Assembly: GCA_001796335.1 (NCBI GenBank)
Contig: MGMF01000001.1
Location: 124,001-188,000 of the forward strand
Direction: 5' to 3'
From: Chloroflexi bacterium GWB2_49_20
GTDB lineage: Bacteria; Chloroflexota; Anaerolineae; Anaerolineales; Villigracilaceae
Length of the DNA: 64,000 nucleotides
Shown one piece after another: positions 17,850 to 26,508 of the stretch. Both the position numbers and the translations under genes were made by a program. Numbering within the stretch: position 1 is the first letter of the stretch; each line of letters starts with the position of its first letter. The notes below the pieces were generated by a model. That model saw nothing but the letters and a program-made list of their open reading frames with translations, made no database searches and was not told the origin of the DNA.

Positions 17850-18542
17850 CTAATTTAACTTAACCAGCCCGGTGCGAATGGCGAATTTAACCAGCTCTGT
17901 GCGTGAATGCATGTTCAGTTTGTTCATAATCCTTTCACGGTGGCGGGCAATTGTCTTGGGGCTGAGATTCAGCAAGCTGCCAATCTCCTGATTATTTGAA
18001 CCGTCAGCCACAAGTTCCAAAACCTGTCTTTCACGATGACTGAGAACCTCCAACCCTACCGCTTCCGGTGCTTCTTCATCCACAACAGCGTTGGGGGAAA
18101 ATCCACGCTGGTTTGCCAGTCTTTGATAGTCATCCAACAACCAACGTGCCAGAGCTGGTTGCAGGTAAATATTTCCCTGCGCCACAGTAAAGATGGCTGC
18201 CACCAGGTCGTCCGCAGCCGCCTGCTTGGTGATATATCCCGAAGCACCCGCTGCCAGCATTTGCATAAAGTATTGTTTATCATCATGCACAGTCAAAGCC
18301 AGTACCAGACAATCCGGGCAAAGGGTGCGTAAACGGCGCGTTGCTTCCAATCCATCCATGCCAGGCATGCTGATATCCATTAATATAATATCTGGTTTAA
18401 CTTGTAAAGCCAGCTCAATGGCTTGTTCTCCATTGGCAGCTTCAGCTATCACGCTCAATCCTTCTTGAGTCTGCAAGAAGGATTTTAAACCAACGCGCAC
18501 AACATCGTGGTCGTCAACCAACATCAAGCGGATTATATCCAT
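17850..18542 (-). CDS. Response regulator, NarL/FixJ family
   Basis: Transcription regulator of a two-component system. It has a receiver domain (residues 1-120) with acidic pocket DDHD, phospho-acceptor Asp in DIILMDISMPGMDG (about residue 56), switch Thr in ALTVHDD and Lys in YITKQA, then a LuxR-type HTH (about 165-225: LSHRERQVLELVADGSNNQEIG). Start supported by GGAGATTTGAT. It follows its kinase by 16 bases. Targets are unknown; the nearest respiratory genes are the ccm operon downstream and the multiheme cytochrome pair on the other side. Confidence 0.92.
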   Translation of the reverse strand: MDIIRLMLVDDHDVVRVGLKSFLQTQEGLSVIAEAANGEQAIELALQVKPDIILMDISMPGMDGLEATRRLRTLCPDCLVLALTVHDDKQYFMQMLAAGASGYITKQAAADDLVAAIFTVAQGNIYLQPALARWLLDDYQRLANQRGFSPNAVVDEEAPEAVGLEVLSHRERQVLELVADGSNNQEIGSLLNLSPKTIARHRERIMNKLNMHSRTELVKFAIRTGLVKLN

Positions 18543-18558
18543 ATCAAATCTCCTGACT

Positions 18559-20052
18559 TTAGGTAAATTCCGGTTCTAAAGGAATGATCACTTCAATAAT
18601 TGTTCCTTTACCAGGTGATGACATTATGTTCAATAAACCATCCACAGAATCAACCCTTTCTTGCATACCTGCTAGGCCCCAGCCACGGGGAGGTGAAAAA
18701 TTGTCTGCAGGGTTAAATCCAATTCCATGATCCTCAATCCATAGAGTAACTTGACCTTCTTCATAATTCAATCTTATGAGTGCTTCATTCACATGGGAAT
18801 GCCGGCTGATATTTGTCAAAGCTTCCTGCGCCACCCGGAACAACACGGTTTCAGTGACTGGATCCAACCTGCGTTCCTGCCCTTTGACCTCCAGGGATAC
18901 TTTTAATCCAGGTGGGCAGTTTTCACTTTCTCTAAGGTATTGCAAAGCTGACGCCAAACCAAGATCATCCAGTTGGGCAGGACGCAAATCGTGCACCAAC
19001 CGGAACAATCCCTGTGACATTTGCTTTCCCAATTTCTGCAAGCGATCTACCAGCAAGGTGATATCTTTTTGCCGGGAGGATAGCTGGCGCAAAGTAGCCA
19101 GGTCAAGCGAGAAGGCAGATAACACCTGTGAAGTCTCATCATGTAATTCCCTGGCTATTCGGGAACGTTCGTCTTCCTGGGCACGTACTGTATGGCGCAG
19201 CAGTTCACGACGCAAAATCTCTCGTCCGGTTAATTCCACCTGGATCTGTTCCAGTGCGGCCAGCCGGGCTTGTTGTGCTTGCACTAGCTGTGTTTGACGT
19301 TCCTTTTCCACCTGGGTGACAGCCCGGAGCATACCGATCATGACAACCATTGCCACGATCGCCCGAATGACCTGGATTGGAAATCCGGCAATGGATTCAA
19401 AGGCGTCAGAATTGATCCATCTGGCAGGAAACATATCCACGAAAGGGACAAATATCTGGGTGAGTCCATAAATACCAAAACCGACAGCAACCATGCGAAT
19501 GCTTTTTGACAATTCCAGGCGGTCTTGCGATCGAAACCCTTTGGACTCTGCAATTAAACCCAGGCAAGCAAATACCGCTCCAGGAACCGCCAGCATATAA
19601 CGGATCAGAACATCCGCTATTCTTAGAGCTGGATTGGATCCAGTTTTCATGGCTGAAAAAGCGCAGAATGCAATGAATACAAAATAAATTCCCAGCACAG
19701 AATAGCCGGGGATTCTCGCTCGGAAGTTGATTGGCTTATTAACACCCTGCATGGTTTGCAGACTAAAATGGAACAGCAATAAAAAGGAAACCGCCAGCAA
19801 GGTTAACCGGAATATGGATAACCACAAGGGGTATTCATATCCCACCCACACCAATTGCAGCAGGAATATCTCCATCCATTCATGAAAACCATGCAAGAGA
19901 CCAAAACCCGCCAGGGGAATGAGAAGGCTGGCCCTGGCCAGGGCTGAAGATCGACTTACTTCCAAAGCCATTGCCAGGCCCATGGCAAAAAAACCTAATC
20001 CATAGAAAAAATATATTAGTATGATGTTAAAATGCAAGCCAATATCAGGCAT
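18559..20052 (-). CDS. Membrane sensor histidine kinase (HisKA_3 type)
   Basis: The 497-residue kinase has seven or eight hydrophobic segments in residues 1-245, a short coiled coil, a dimerisation/phosphoacceptor helix with ERSRIARELHDETSQVLSA (His about residue 304) and a HATPase domain with HDLRPAQLDDLGL, EALTNISRHSHV, IEDHGIGF and GWGLAGMQERV. The membrane sensor region shows no cofactor motif that I recognise. The start has AAGGAAGAA before ATG 20052. It forms an operon with the response regulator at 17850-18542. Confidence 0.9.
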   Translation of the reverse strand: MPDIGLHFNIILIYFFYGLGFFAMGLAMALEVSRSSALARASLLIPLAGFGLLHGFHEWMEIFLLQLVWVGYEYPLWLSIFRLTLLAVSFLLLFHFSLQTMQGVNKPINFRARIPGYSVLGIYFVFIAFCAFSAMKTGSNPALRIADVLIRYMLAVPGAVFACLGLIAESKGFRSQDRLELSKSIRMVAVGFGIYGLTQIFVPFVDMFPARWINSDAFESIAGFPIQVIRAIVAMVVMIGMLRAVTQVEKERQTQLVQAQQARLAALEQIQVELTGREILRRELLRHTVRAQEDERSRIARELHDETSQVLSAFSLDLATLRQLSSRQKDITLLVDRLQKLGKQMSQGLFRLVHDLRPAQLDDLGLASALQYLRESENCPPGLKVSLEVKGQERRLDPVTETVLFRVAQEALTNISRHSHVNEALIRLNYEEGQVTLWIEDHGIGFNPADNFSPPRGWGLAGMQERVDSVDGLLNIMSSPGKGTIIEVIIPLEPEFT

Positions 20053-20849
20053 TTCTTCCTTGAGTGGGCATTATTTTGTCATCCCGATGCATTTTGTTTG
20101 TGAAATATATCTCTTATTGGGTATTGTACATCGCTATGCATGGGGATAATATGCATATCCATCACCTTAACGAGTGTGACATTTATCACATGTGCTTGTA
20201 TATTATTCAACTTATTTTTAAACTAACTTGGGGCAATAAACCCGGATTAATATCCCACCTGTCCCTGGCATACTCGCCATTCTAACAAGAGAAAAACCAA
20301 TTGTTGTCAGGCAAATGGATGGCAATTCTTATGGAAGAAAGCATACGTACCAACGTTTACACCAGCTACACGCCTAACATACTGGTCGCCACACCCATAA
20401 TTACCATTTCCTGGAATAAGAACCGGGAAAATATACATATAATCCGTTGTACATCATCCAGGTCTTTTACGATTCCATCGAAACCCGGGTTGAAGACATC
20501 ACCGGATATGTGCAGCCCTGATCTTTGCTCACACCAGCCAAAAGCGGGATCGAACAACTCTCGCTCCCGCCTTTTTTACTTGTGATTGGCAAAAATATCT
20601 TCTCAAGAATCTGTGGAATTGAGTTGATGTTGGGAAGGTTACAAATATGTGATACTCTGCACTATTGGCAATTCGGCAATTATGGGTTTATAATTGGGTA
20701 TAATTACACAATTCACAATCCAAGAACAGGGTAACCCTACCCACTTATGTAGTGCAAATACCCCACGAGCCCGGGGATACTTTTATTATCATTTGTTTTA
20801 TGTAATTATGGTTGCACCAGGCATGTATATAACATTGTAGGAGAATGTA
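20053..20849. other. Long intergenic region with possible decayed coding sequence
   Basis: About 800 bases between divergent genes, A+T-rich. Plus-strand frames near 20270-20515 give short protein-like stretches in different frames (for example REKPIVVRQMDGNSYGRKH near 20290, and YNPLYIIQVFYDSIETRVED ending at a stop near 20520) followed by a clear terminator. This pattern fits a frameshifted small gene, but I cannot name a family. The promoter of the cytochrome operon must lie in the last 150 bases. Confidence 0.3.
20540..20577 (+). terminator. Intrinsic terminator
   Basis: GCGGGA (20544-20549) pairs with TCCCGC (20565-20570) and is followed by CTTTTTT. It has no intact gene upstream on the plus strand, which supports a decayed gene before it. 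Confidence 0.6.
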
Positions 20850-22022
20850 ATGAGTAATTTTCTTTCCACCAACAAGGAGCGTCGTCGCGCGCTATTGACG
20901 GTTGTCGTGGGATTAGCCTTGGTGGGCACTGCACTGGGTTTGACTCAACCAGTGACCGCATCACAAAAGTCTCTCCCTGGCGCCAGGACAGCCAGCGATG
21001 ATTCCACATGTCTGGGTTGTCATAGCAAGCCCGGCTTAACCAAAGAACTAGCCAATGGCGAAGTAATGCTCCTTACCATCGATGCAGAACATTTTTCAGA
21101 GACAGTTCATTCCAGCGAAGGGCTTTCCTGTACAAATTGTCACCTGGACATCAGCGGGTTTCCTCACCTCCCCTTCGCAGCAAGCAGCCTGCGCGAAGCT
21201 TCCATTTTGCTGTACCCTGTATGTCAAAAATGCCACATCGAGCAGTATAACCAGACGCTGGACTCCATCCATCAGAAGCAGCTTGCAGGTGGTAATTACA
21301 ATGCTGCCATCTGTACCGACTGTCATAACCCGCATATTCAAAAGCGTATAACCGATCCCACCACCGGGCAACTATTGCCGGATGCCCGTTTGCAGATTCC
21401 TCAAACCTGCGCACGCTGCCACAGCGGTATCTATAACGCCTATAAATCCAGCGTGCATGGTGACGCCCTGAAAAATTATGAAAACCAGGAAGTACCCACT
21501 TGTATCAGTTGCCATGGAGTCCATAACATCCAGGATCCACGCACGGATGCTTTCCGAACCAATTCTCCCTTGCTGTGCGCGGGGTGCCATACCAATCCGG
21601 AGATCATGGACAAGTACAACATCTCTACCAATGTGCTGAATACCTATGTTTCAGATTTTCACGGCACCACTATCACCCTCTTTGAGGAGACGAATTCTGA
21701 CCAGCCATCCAACAAACCGGTCTGTTATGACTGTCATGGTGTTCATGATATCAAGCGAGCTGATGACCCGGACTATGGCATCGCCATGAAAGAGAATCTC
21801 TTGATAAAATGCCAGGTGTGTCACCCTGGAGCCGATGCCAATTTCCCGACTGCTTGGATGAGCCATTACATACCAAGTGCAACAAAATATCCCCTTGTAT
21901 ATTACATCAATCTATTCTATAAATTTTTTATCCCCTTAGTGTTGGGAGGCATGGGTGGATATGTACTCATTGATTTCATCCACCGCATGGTTGTACGACT
22001 GAAAGGAGCAGATCGCAAATGA
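20850..22022 (+). CDS. Nine-heme membrane-anchored cytochrome c
   Basis: Extracytoplasmic electron-transfer protein (390 residues). It has an N-terminal hydrophobic signal/anchor (ALLTVVVGLALVGTALG), nine CxxCH heme sites (CLGCH, CTNCH, CQKCH, CTDCH, CARCH, CISCH, CAGCH, CYDCH, CQVCH) spread over residues 50-330, and a C-terminal membrane helix (FFIPLVLGGMGGYVLIDF). Spacing resembles NrfB/OmcA-like multiheme proteins of the doubled CxxCH type. The start follows AGGAGAATGTA. It overlaps the next gene by 4 bases, so the cytochrome b partner is translated with it. Probable role: quinol oxidation or reduction coupled to a periplasmic partner. Confidence 0.9.
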   Translation: MSNFLSTNKERRRALLTVVVGLALVGTALGLTQPVTASQKSLPGARTASDDSTCLGCHSKPGLTKELANGEVMLLTIDAEHFSETVHSSEGLSCTNCHLDISGFPHLPFAASSLREASILLYPVCQKCHIEQYNQTLDSIHQKQLAGGNYNAAICTDCHNPHIQKRITDPTTGQLLPDARLQIPQTCARCHSGIYNAYKSSVHGDALKNYENQEVPTCISCHGVHNIQDPRTDAFRTNSPLLCAGCHTNPEIMDKYNISTNVLNTYVSDFHGTTITLFEETNSDQPSNKPVCYDCHGVHDIKRADDPDYGIAMKENLLIKCQVCHPGADANFPTAWMSHYIPSATKYPLVYYINLFYKFFIPLVLGGMGGYVLIDFIHRMVVRLKGADRK

Positions 22023-23182
22023 GCAACGAAACCCAAACCTACCAACGCTTTCCGATCGCTCGCCGGATCGAACATATCTTCATGTTGCTATCTTTCGGTT
22101 TGCTGGGCTTGACCGGATTACCGCAGAAATTCCCCACCCTGAATATCTCCATCTTTATTACTAGCACCTTTGGCAGTGTGGAAAACTTGCGTCTGGTTCA
22201 CCATATCGCAGCCACAGTTATGATGCTGGGTACAGCCTGGCACATCCTGGTAGCGGGATATAAGATCTTTGTATTGAAAGAACCCATGAGCATGCTGCCA
22301 GCTGTCAAGGATGCTTTGGATGGCATTCAGGCACTTTTGTATAACCTTGGGATCGGCAAAAAATTTCCCCAAATGGGACGGTTCAATTTTGAAGAAAAGC
22401 TGGAATACTGGGCATTCGTCTGGGGAGCTGCAGTCATGGGGTTGACTGGTTTCATGATGTGGAATCCCCTCATCACCCTCAAGCTACTGCCCGGTGAAGC
22501 CATTCCAGCCGCCAAAGCAGCCCATGGTGGCGAAGCCATTCTGGCAGTTGCAGCCATCATTATCTGGCACATGTATGGGGTCCACCTCAAAAAATTTAAT
22601 AAAAGCATGTTCACCGGCAAAATGAGCGAAGAGGATATGCTGCACGAGCATCCACTTGAATTGGCCGACTTAAAAGCCGGATTGGCGGGTCCGCGTGTGA
22701 TCGACCCAATTCAACTTCGCAAGCGAAAAGCCATCTACTACCCCATCGCCGGCTTGCTTACGGTGGTCATGCTGGCTGCAGTTTACGGGTTTGTCAACGG
22801 TGAGAACACCGCAATAACCACCATCCCACCGGTCAGCAGCCCCATCCCGGCCTACCTTCCTCAAACACCCACTCCAATACCCCCGCTGCCGCCTCAAGAA
22901 TCCGGCCCAGTTGGTCCGATCAGTTGGAACAGCTATATTGGCCCGCTGTTCCAGGAAAATTGCACCAGTTGCCATGGTGACATGGCCTTTGGTGGACTCT
23001 CACTGGTTACTTATTCTGACGCCATGCTCGGTGGAGATCATGGACAGGTGATTATTCCATCGAATAGCTCTGACAGCCTCCTGGTGATTGTTCAATCGAG
23101 CGGTGAACATTACGCCCAGCTAACTGCTGAAGAACTGGATAATATCGTTAAATGGATCAACAACGGAGCACCGGAAAAGTAA
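22019..23182 (+). CDS. Cytochrome b (FdhI/NarI-like) fused to a C-terminal cytochrome c domain
   Basis: The N-terminal 220 residues have about four membrane helices with histidines placed as b-heme ligands (RRIEHIFML, RLVHHIAATVMMLGTAWHI, IIWHMYGVHL), as in formate dehydrogenase gamma/cytochrome b561 proteins. A further helix (YPIAGLLTVVMLAAVYGFV) leads to a Pro-rich linker and one CTSCH heme site about residue 318, with the planctomycete-type cytochrome c pattern (GLSLVTYSDAMLGG, VKWINNGAP). The protein would pass electrons from quinol through b hemes to its own c heme and the nine-heme partner upstream. The fused c domain is the notable part. Confidence 0.85.
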   Translation: MSNETQTYQRFPIARRIEHIFMLLSFGLLGLTGLPQKFPTLNISIFITSTFGSVENLRLVHHIAATVMMLGTAWHILVAGYKIFVLKEPMSMLPAVKDALDGIQALLYNLGIGKKFPQMGRFNFEEKLEYWAFVWGAAVMGLTGFMMWNPLITLKLLPGEAIPAAKAAHGGEAILAVAAIIIWHMYGVHLKKFNKSMFTGKMSEEDMLHEHPLELADLKAGLAGPRVIDPIQLRKRKAIYYPIAGLLTVVMLAAVYGFVNGENTAITTIPPVSSPIPAYLPQTPTPIPPLPPQESGPVGPISWNSYIGPLFQENCTSCHGDMAFGGLSLVTYSDAMLGGDHGQVIIPSNSSDSLLVIVQSSGEHYAQLTAEELDNIVKWINNGAPEK

Positions 23183-23225
23183 TGCTTCTCATTTATTTCG
23201 TGGATTAAACCTCGTATAACTAACC

Positions 23226-23258
23226 AAAAAGGCTTCCTGTTAAAGGAGGCCCTTTTTT
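23226..23258. terminator. Terminator between convergent operons
   Basis: GGCTTCC (23231-23237) / GGAGGCC (23245-23251), A-run before and CTTTTTT after. Works for the cytochrome pair on the plus strand and could serve herA on the minus strand. Confidence 0.85.
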
Positions 23259-23283
23259 CTTTCAAAGGTCACTAATACCCGAC

Positions 23284-24978
23284 TTAATAACCCAACTCTT
23301 CAATGATCTTACCTTCTCGTTTTCCGATGGAACCTCCCAGTAATTCTCTCCAAAACTGGTCATCATACCGGCGTGAGCTGACCGGCAAAGGCATGGGCAC
23401 GCCCCACCCCAACAGCAATACTTCCTCTTTTTGCTGCAGGTGCGCCAGCATGCCGCGCAGCGCCTCGCGGCCTGCCAACCCGGAAAGGACGGCATGGATA
23501 TCATCTTCATCTCCCAGCCAACCCGAGATACGCGTACCCAGCTGTGACATGACCTCATCATGGATCTGTGAAGGCCGCTGGTCGATGATCAACAGGGTGA
23601 CGTAGTATTTGCGCATTTCACGCGCGATGGTGGCAAAGGTGGTTTGCCCTGCCATCTCCCGGTTGAGCAGCTTATGGGCCTCCTCAATAACGATCACCAG
23701 TGGACGAGGTTCTTCCTTGCCATTTCGGAAATCATTGGTCATTATCTCCCAGCGTTCACGGATCTTGCGTGTCAGCAGGTTGGATACCAACAGGTAATCC
23801 AGGTCGGTTTCGTAATTCCCAAACGAGAGCACGATATGCCTGCCAGCCTGCAGGGATTTGATGATCTCACTGACACTATCCGCGGCTGGCTTCTCAACAA
23901 TATATGGCTTGTCGAATAAACGGCGAAGCTTGTCATGCAGCCCTTCAGCCGCCATGACATTCACTCCATTTTCATCCGCCCAGGCTGCCACACTGTCTGG
24001 GTGTGGTTTTTTCTTTAGTTTGCCCTTTTCATCTTCATATTCAACTTCATCCCGGTTCATGCTCTTAAACCGTCTGAACCAATCTTTGCCAAAACTGGTC
24101 AGCAGCGCATGCAGTGTTGTGGGGGTGGTCTCGCGCAGGTTCAACTCACGCGTCAACAGTTCCACATCAATAGGGGTGATATCCTGCATGGCAATTTCCA
24201 AATTAAAGTCAGGGGCCTGGCCGCGGATCAGTGCGCCCCCTCCCAGCCCAACCACCTGCACACGGGAGGCAAATTTGGTTTTTAGTCCTACCACGCGCAG
24301 GCTGGTATCCGTGGCGGTATCGTCATAAGCATATTCATTATGCATGTCAAAGACCAGCACACAGGCTTTTTTGTAATTAATTAAACCAGCCAGGATGATG
24401 CGTGTCAGAAAGGATTTCCCCGTTCCTGTGGCGCCAAACACACCTGAAGAACGCTGCACCAGTTTGTCCAGGTTGATGCACACCGGATGGTGCTGTTCAC
24501 GCGTGTAGCCTACCACAAAGTTTCCCTTCTCTACCGGGTCTCCAAAGATCTCGGCGATGTCGCCTTCCCCTGCCAGGTGCACCTCGGCATGATGCCGGGG
24601 GACGGTTTTGACCGGGCGCGGATGAGGTATCTGATCACCCATTTTTTCCACCCAGGCCGGGTATTCGGGTGAAGCCGGATCCGGTCCTCGTTCCAGCATC
24701 AGGGCTGGCAGGACTTCCAGGTTGGTGAACAAGGTTTGTCCATGCAAAGCTTTGGCCAGGGCAGGCGGCAGCCGAGTCTCGGATTGTTCATCAGCAAAAC
24801 GCGGGTCTGTGGCTCCAAGTTGCAGGTCGGTGACCAGCCCGTAAAATTGCAAGTCACCGCTGGCAATGGTCACAAATGCGCCTTCCTGGATCTCCTGGGA
24901 GGGGACGGTCAGGCGCACGCGGAAATTTTCCTTCAACCCACCACCAACGATGTAACCGATGGATTTATTTTCGTTCAT
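23284..24978 (-). CDS. herA: HerA-type DNA translocase ATPase
   Basis: Hexameric FtsK/HerA-family ATPase that would move DNA for the NurA nuclease. The 564-residue protein has an N-terminal HAS-barrel (about residues 5-60, with IGYIVGGGLKENF and FYGLVTDLQLG), Walker A GATGTGKS (about 183-190), the VFDMHNEYAY block, Walker B LVIVIEEAHKLLN (about 430) and the C-terminal arginine/glutamine motif TLLIIDQRPSQI. It is the last gene of a four-gene operon and overlaps the methyltransferase by 4 bases (ATGA). The usual bacterial HerA context is herA-nurA alone; here two other genes lie between. Confidence 0.92.
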   Translation of the reverse strand: MNENKSIGYIVGGGLKENFRVRLTVPSQEIQEGAFVTIASGDLQFYGLVTDLQLGATDPRFADEQSETRLPPALAKALHGQTLFTNLEVLPALMLERGPDPASPEYPAWVEKMGDQIPHPRPVKTVPRHHAEVHLAGEGDIAEIFGDPVEKGNFVVGYTREQHHPVCINLDKLVQRSSGVFGATGTGKSFLTRIILAGLINYKKACVLVFDMHNEYAYDDTATDTSLRVVGLKTKFASRVQVVGLGGGALIRGQAPDFNLEIAMQDITPIDVELLTRELNLRETTPTTLHALLTSFGKDWFRRFKSMNRDEVEYEDEKGKLKKKPHPDSVAAWADENGVNVMAAEGLHDKLRRLFDKPYIVEKPAADSVSEIIKSLQAGRHIVLSFGNYETDLDYLLVSNLLTRKIRERWEIMTNDFRNGKEEPRPLVIVIEEAHKLLNREMAGQTTFATIAREMRKYYVTLLIIDQRPSQIHDEVMSQLGTRISGWLGDEDDIHAVLSGLAGREALRGMLAHLQQKEEVLLLGWGVPMPLPVSSRRYDDQFWRELLGGSIGKREGKIIEELGY

Positions 24979-25883
24979 CTATCTTTCTCCTCAGAGCTCA
25001 GGTTTGCTCCAAAACCCTGTATGCGTTTTTCGGCTAGGTTGACATATTTTTCAGCGATTTCATAACCAACATAATGTCGTCCGGTTTGGATGGCTGCCAG
25101 GGCGGTCTGCCCGGAACCCATGAATGGATCCAGGATCACTTCCCCGGCGAAGGTATACAGCTCGATCAGGCGCCGCGGCAATTCCAGCGGGAAGGGAGCC
25201 GGGTGCCCGATCTTGCGCGCAGATTCGGTTGGAAGAGTCCATACCGATTTGGTAAACTCGAGAAAATCATCCCGCGTAATCGTGCTGGCACGTACCGCAG
25301 GGTTGGGACGCTTGAATGTGTCCTTGCAGAAAATCAGGATGTATTCATGCACATCCCGCAGGGTGGAATTGGATGCGGATTTCCAACTGCCCCAGGCAGT
25401 GGATGGGCTGGCACTGCTGCCCTTGTTCCAGATGATCTCACCGCGCATTAGAAAGCCCAATTTCAATAGGCTCGAGATGAGCATTGCATGCAGGGGAATA
25501 TAGGGCTTGCGCCCCAGGTTGGCGACATTGATGCACAGCCGCCCGCCCGGCACTAGCACCCTCTGCACCTGCAACCAGACACGCCCCAGGAATGCCAGGT
25601 ATTCGTCCAGGGTCTGATCCTGGTCATAATCCTTGCCCACATTATAAGGTGGCGAAGTGACCATCAGGTGAACGCTGTTTTCTGGTAGTTCGCTCATATC
25701 CTCGGCTGTTTTACAATAGATCCGGTCAAGTGCATTGCCCGGAATGAAATTTTCAACGTAATCCACTTTCTGGTCCTGAACCACTCCGTGGTAGATCTTG
25801 CCCGCATAAAATGCACTGGCATCATGTCCAACGCGGCCGGGGGATCCAAACGAAGAGGTTTGTGTTTTTTTTCGCCTGTTCAT
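24975..25883 (-). CDS. DNA methyltransferase, beta-class, probably N4-cytosine
   Basis: S-adenosylmethionine-dependent DNA base methylase (302 residues from ATG 25883; GTG 25886 also open). Motif IV is TSPPYNVG (about residue 84) and precedes motif I DPFMGSGQTALAA (about residue 262), the order of beta-class enzymes; SPPY rather than DPPY suggests N4-cytosine, although N6-adenine is not excluded. Other blocks: EIIWNKGSSASPSTAWGSW and VGYEIAEKYVNLAEKRI. The N-terminal 30 residues are basic. No restriction endonuclease or specificity subunit is adjacent; instead the neighbours are NurA and HerA, so target choice may reside in the enzyme itself. Confidence 0.9.
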   Translation of the reverse strand: MNRRKKTQTSSFGSPGRVGHDASAFYAGKIYHGVVQDQKVDYVENFIPGNALDRIYCKTAEDMSELPENSVHLMVTSPPYNVGKDYDQDQTLDEYLAFLGRVWLQVQRVLVPGGRLCINVANLGRKPYIPLHAMLISSLLKLGFLMRGEIIWNKGSSASPSTAWGSWKSASNSTLRDVHEYILIFCKDTFKRPNPAVRASTITRDDFLEFTKSVWTLPTESARKIGHPAPFPLELPRRLIELYTFAGEVILDPFMGSGQTALAAIQTGRHYVGYEIAEKYVNLAEKRIQGFGANLSSEEKDR

Positions 25884-26494
25884 CACTTATCCAGAGGGAG
25901 AGCATCCCCCAGTGCGGAAAGTACGGACATAAGGGTGGGGTAATCATCGCGCAAGAGGATGATCAATTCCTGGGCTGCCTGTTCCTGCCATAACAGGTTC
26001 CCTTTGTGCGCATGGGCGGCTCCGGCTTGTTGAATGTGGGCTGCAAGGATCTCCCCAATAGGCAGATCCTTGTTTCTGAGAACATGCCGGAAATAGCCAA
26101 AACTTCCCGCGCCTGTGAATTTGACAAGTTCATCCTCATCACACAGGTTGATGACATCCAGGCTGAGCGGCGGGCGCGGCGGCAGCAAGTGAGAGATCCT
26201 GCCATCCTGCTCCCAACCCACTGTCAGCACCGACATTTCCACCGGAACAATGCGCCTTTCACGGTTATCGCGCATCACTTCCTGGCTGATATTATCTGCA
26301 GTGACCAGTTGTCGTACCAAGCCATCATCATCGATGTGAATATCATGGATCAAGCCATAAACCTGATACCCTGAACTGAGCGGTGCACTTATCAGCGCTC
26401 CCAGCGCCGGTGAGGCAAGCTGGGAAACCGAGCAGCCAGCCACAAACCCTGTTGTGCCGGAACGCAGCAGGTAGCCTATCTGAAGTGGTTTCAT
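25883..26494 (-). CDS. Stand-alone HAS-barrel-like protein of the HerA-NurA operon
   Basis: No named family is obvious, but the first 55 residues resemble the HAS-barrel of the HerA encoded two genes on: both open with IGY(I/L)(V/L), both have a Gly-rich middle, and YGLIHDIHI here matches YGLVTDLQL there. The rest (residues 60-203) is mixed, with a conserved-looking SLDVINLCDEDELVKF and FGYFRHVLRN. I choose ATG 26494, with AAGGAG 5 bases upstream, over ATG 26512. It ends on the methyltransferase start (TGATG). Possible roles: adaptor that lets NurA or the methylase dock on HerA, or part of a mixed ring. Confidence 0.65.
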   Translation of the reverse strand: MKPLQIGYLLRSGTTGFVAGCSVSQLASPALGALISAPLSSGYQVYGLIHDIHIDDDGLVRQLVTADNISQEVMRDNRERRIVPVEMSVLTVGWEQDGRISHLLPPRPPLSLDVINLCDEDELVKFTGAGSFGYFRHVLRNKDLPIGEILAAHIQQAGAAHAHKGNLLWQEQAAQELIILLRDDYPTLMSVLSALGDALPLDK

Positions 26495-26508
26495 TTTCTC
26501 TCCTTCGT

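Noticed and set aside
20301-20585. 94-codon plus-strand open frame
   Set aside because: No ribosome binding site, composition unlike the neighbours, and it reads through a terminator hairpin; at best a shadow of a decayed gene in other frames.
24975-25883. Classical restriction-modification pair
   Set aside because: No endonuclease with PD-(D/E)xK or HNH signature and no specificity subunit is adjacent; the only nuclease is NurA.
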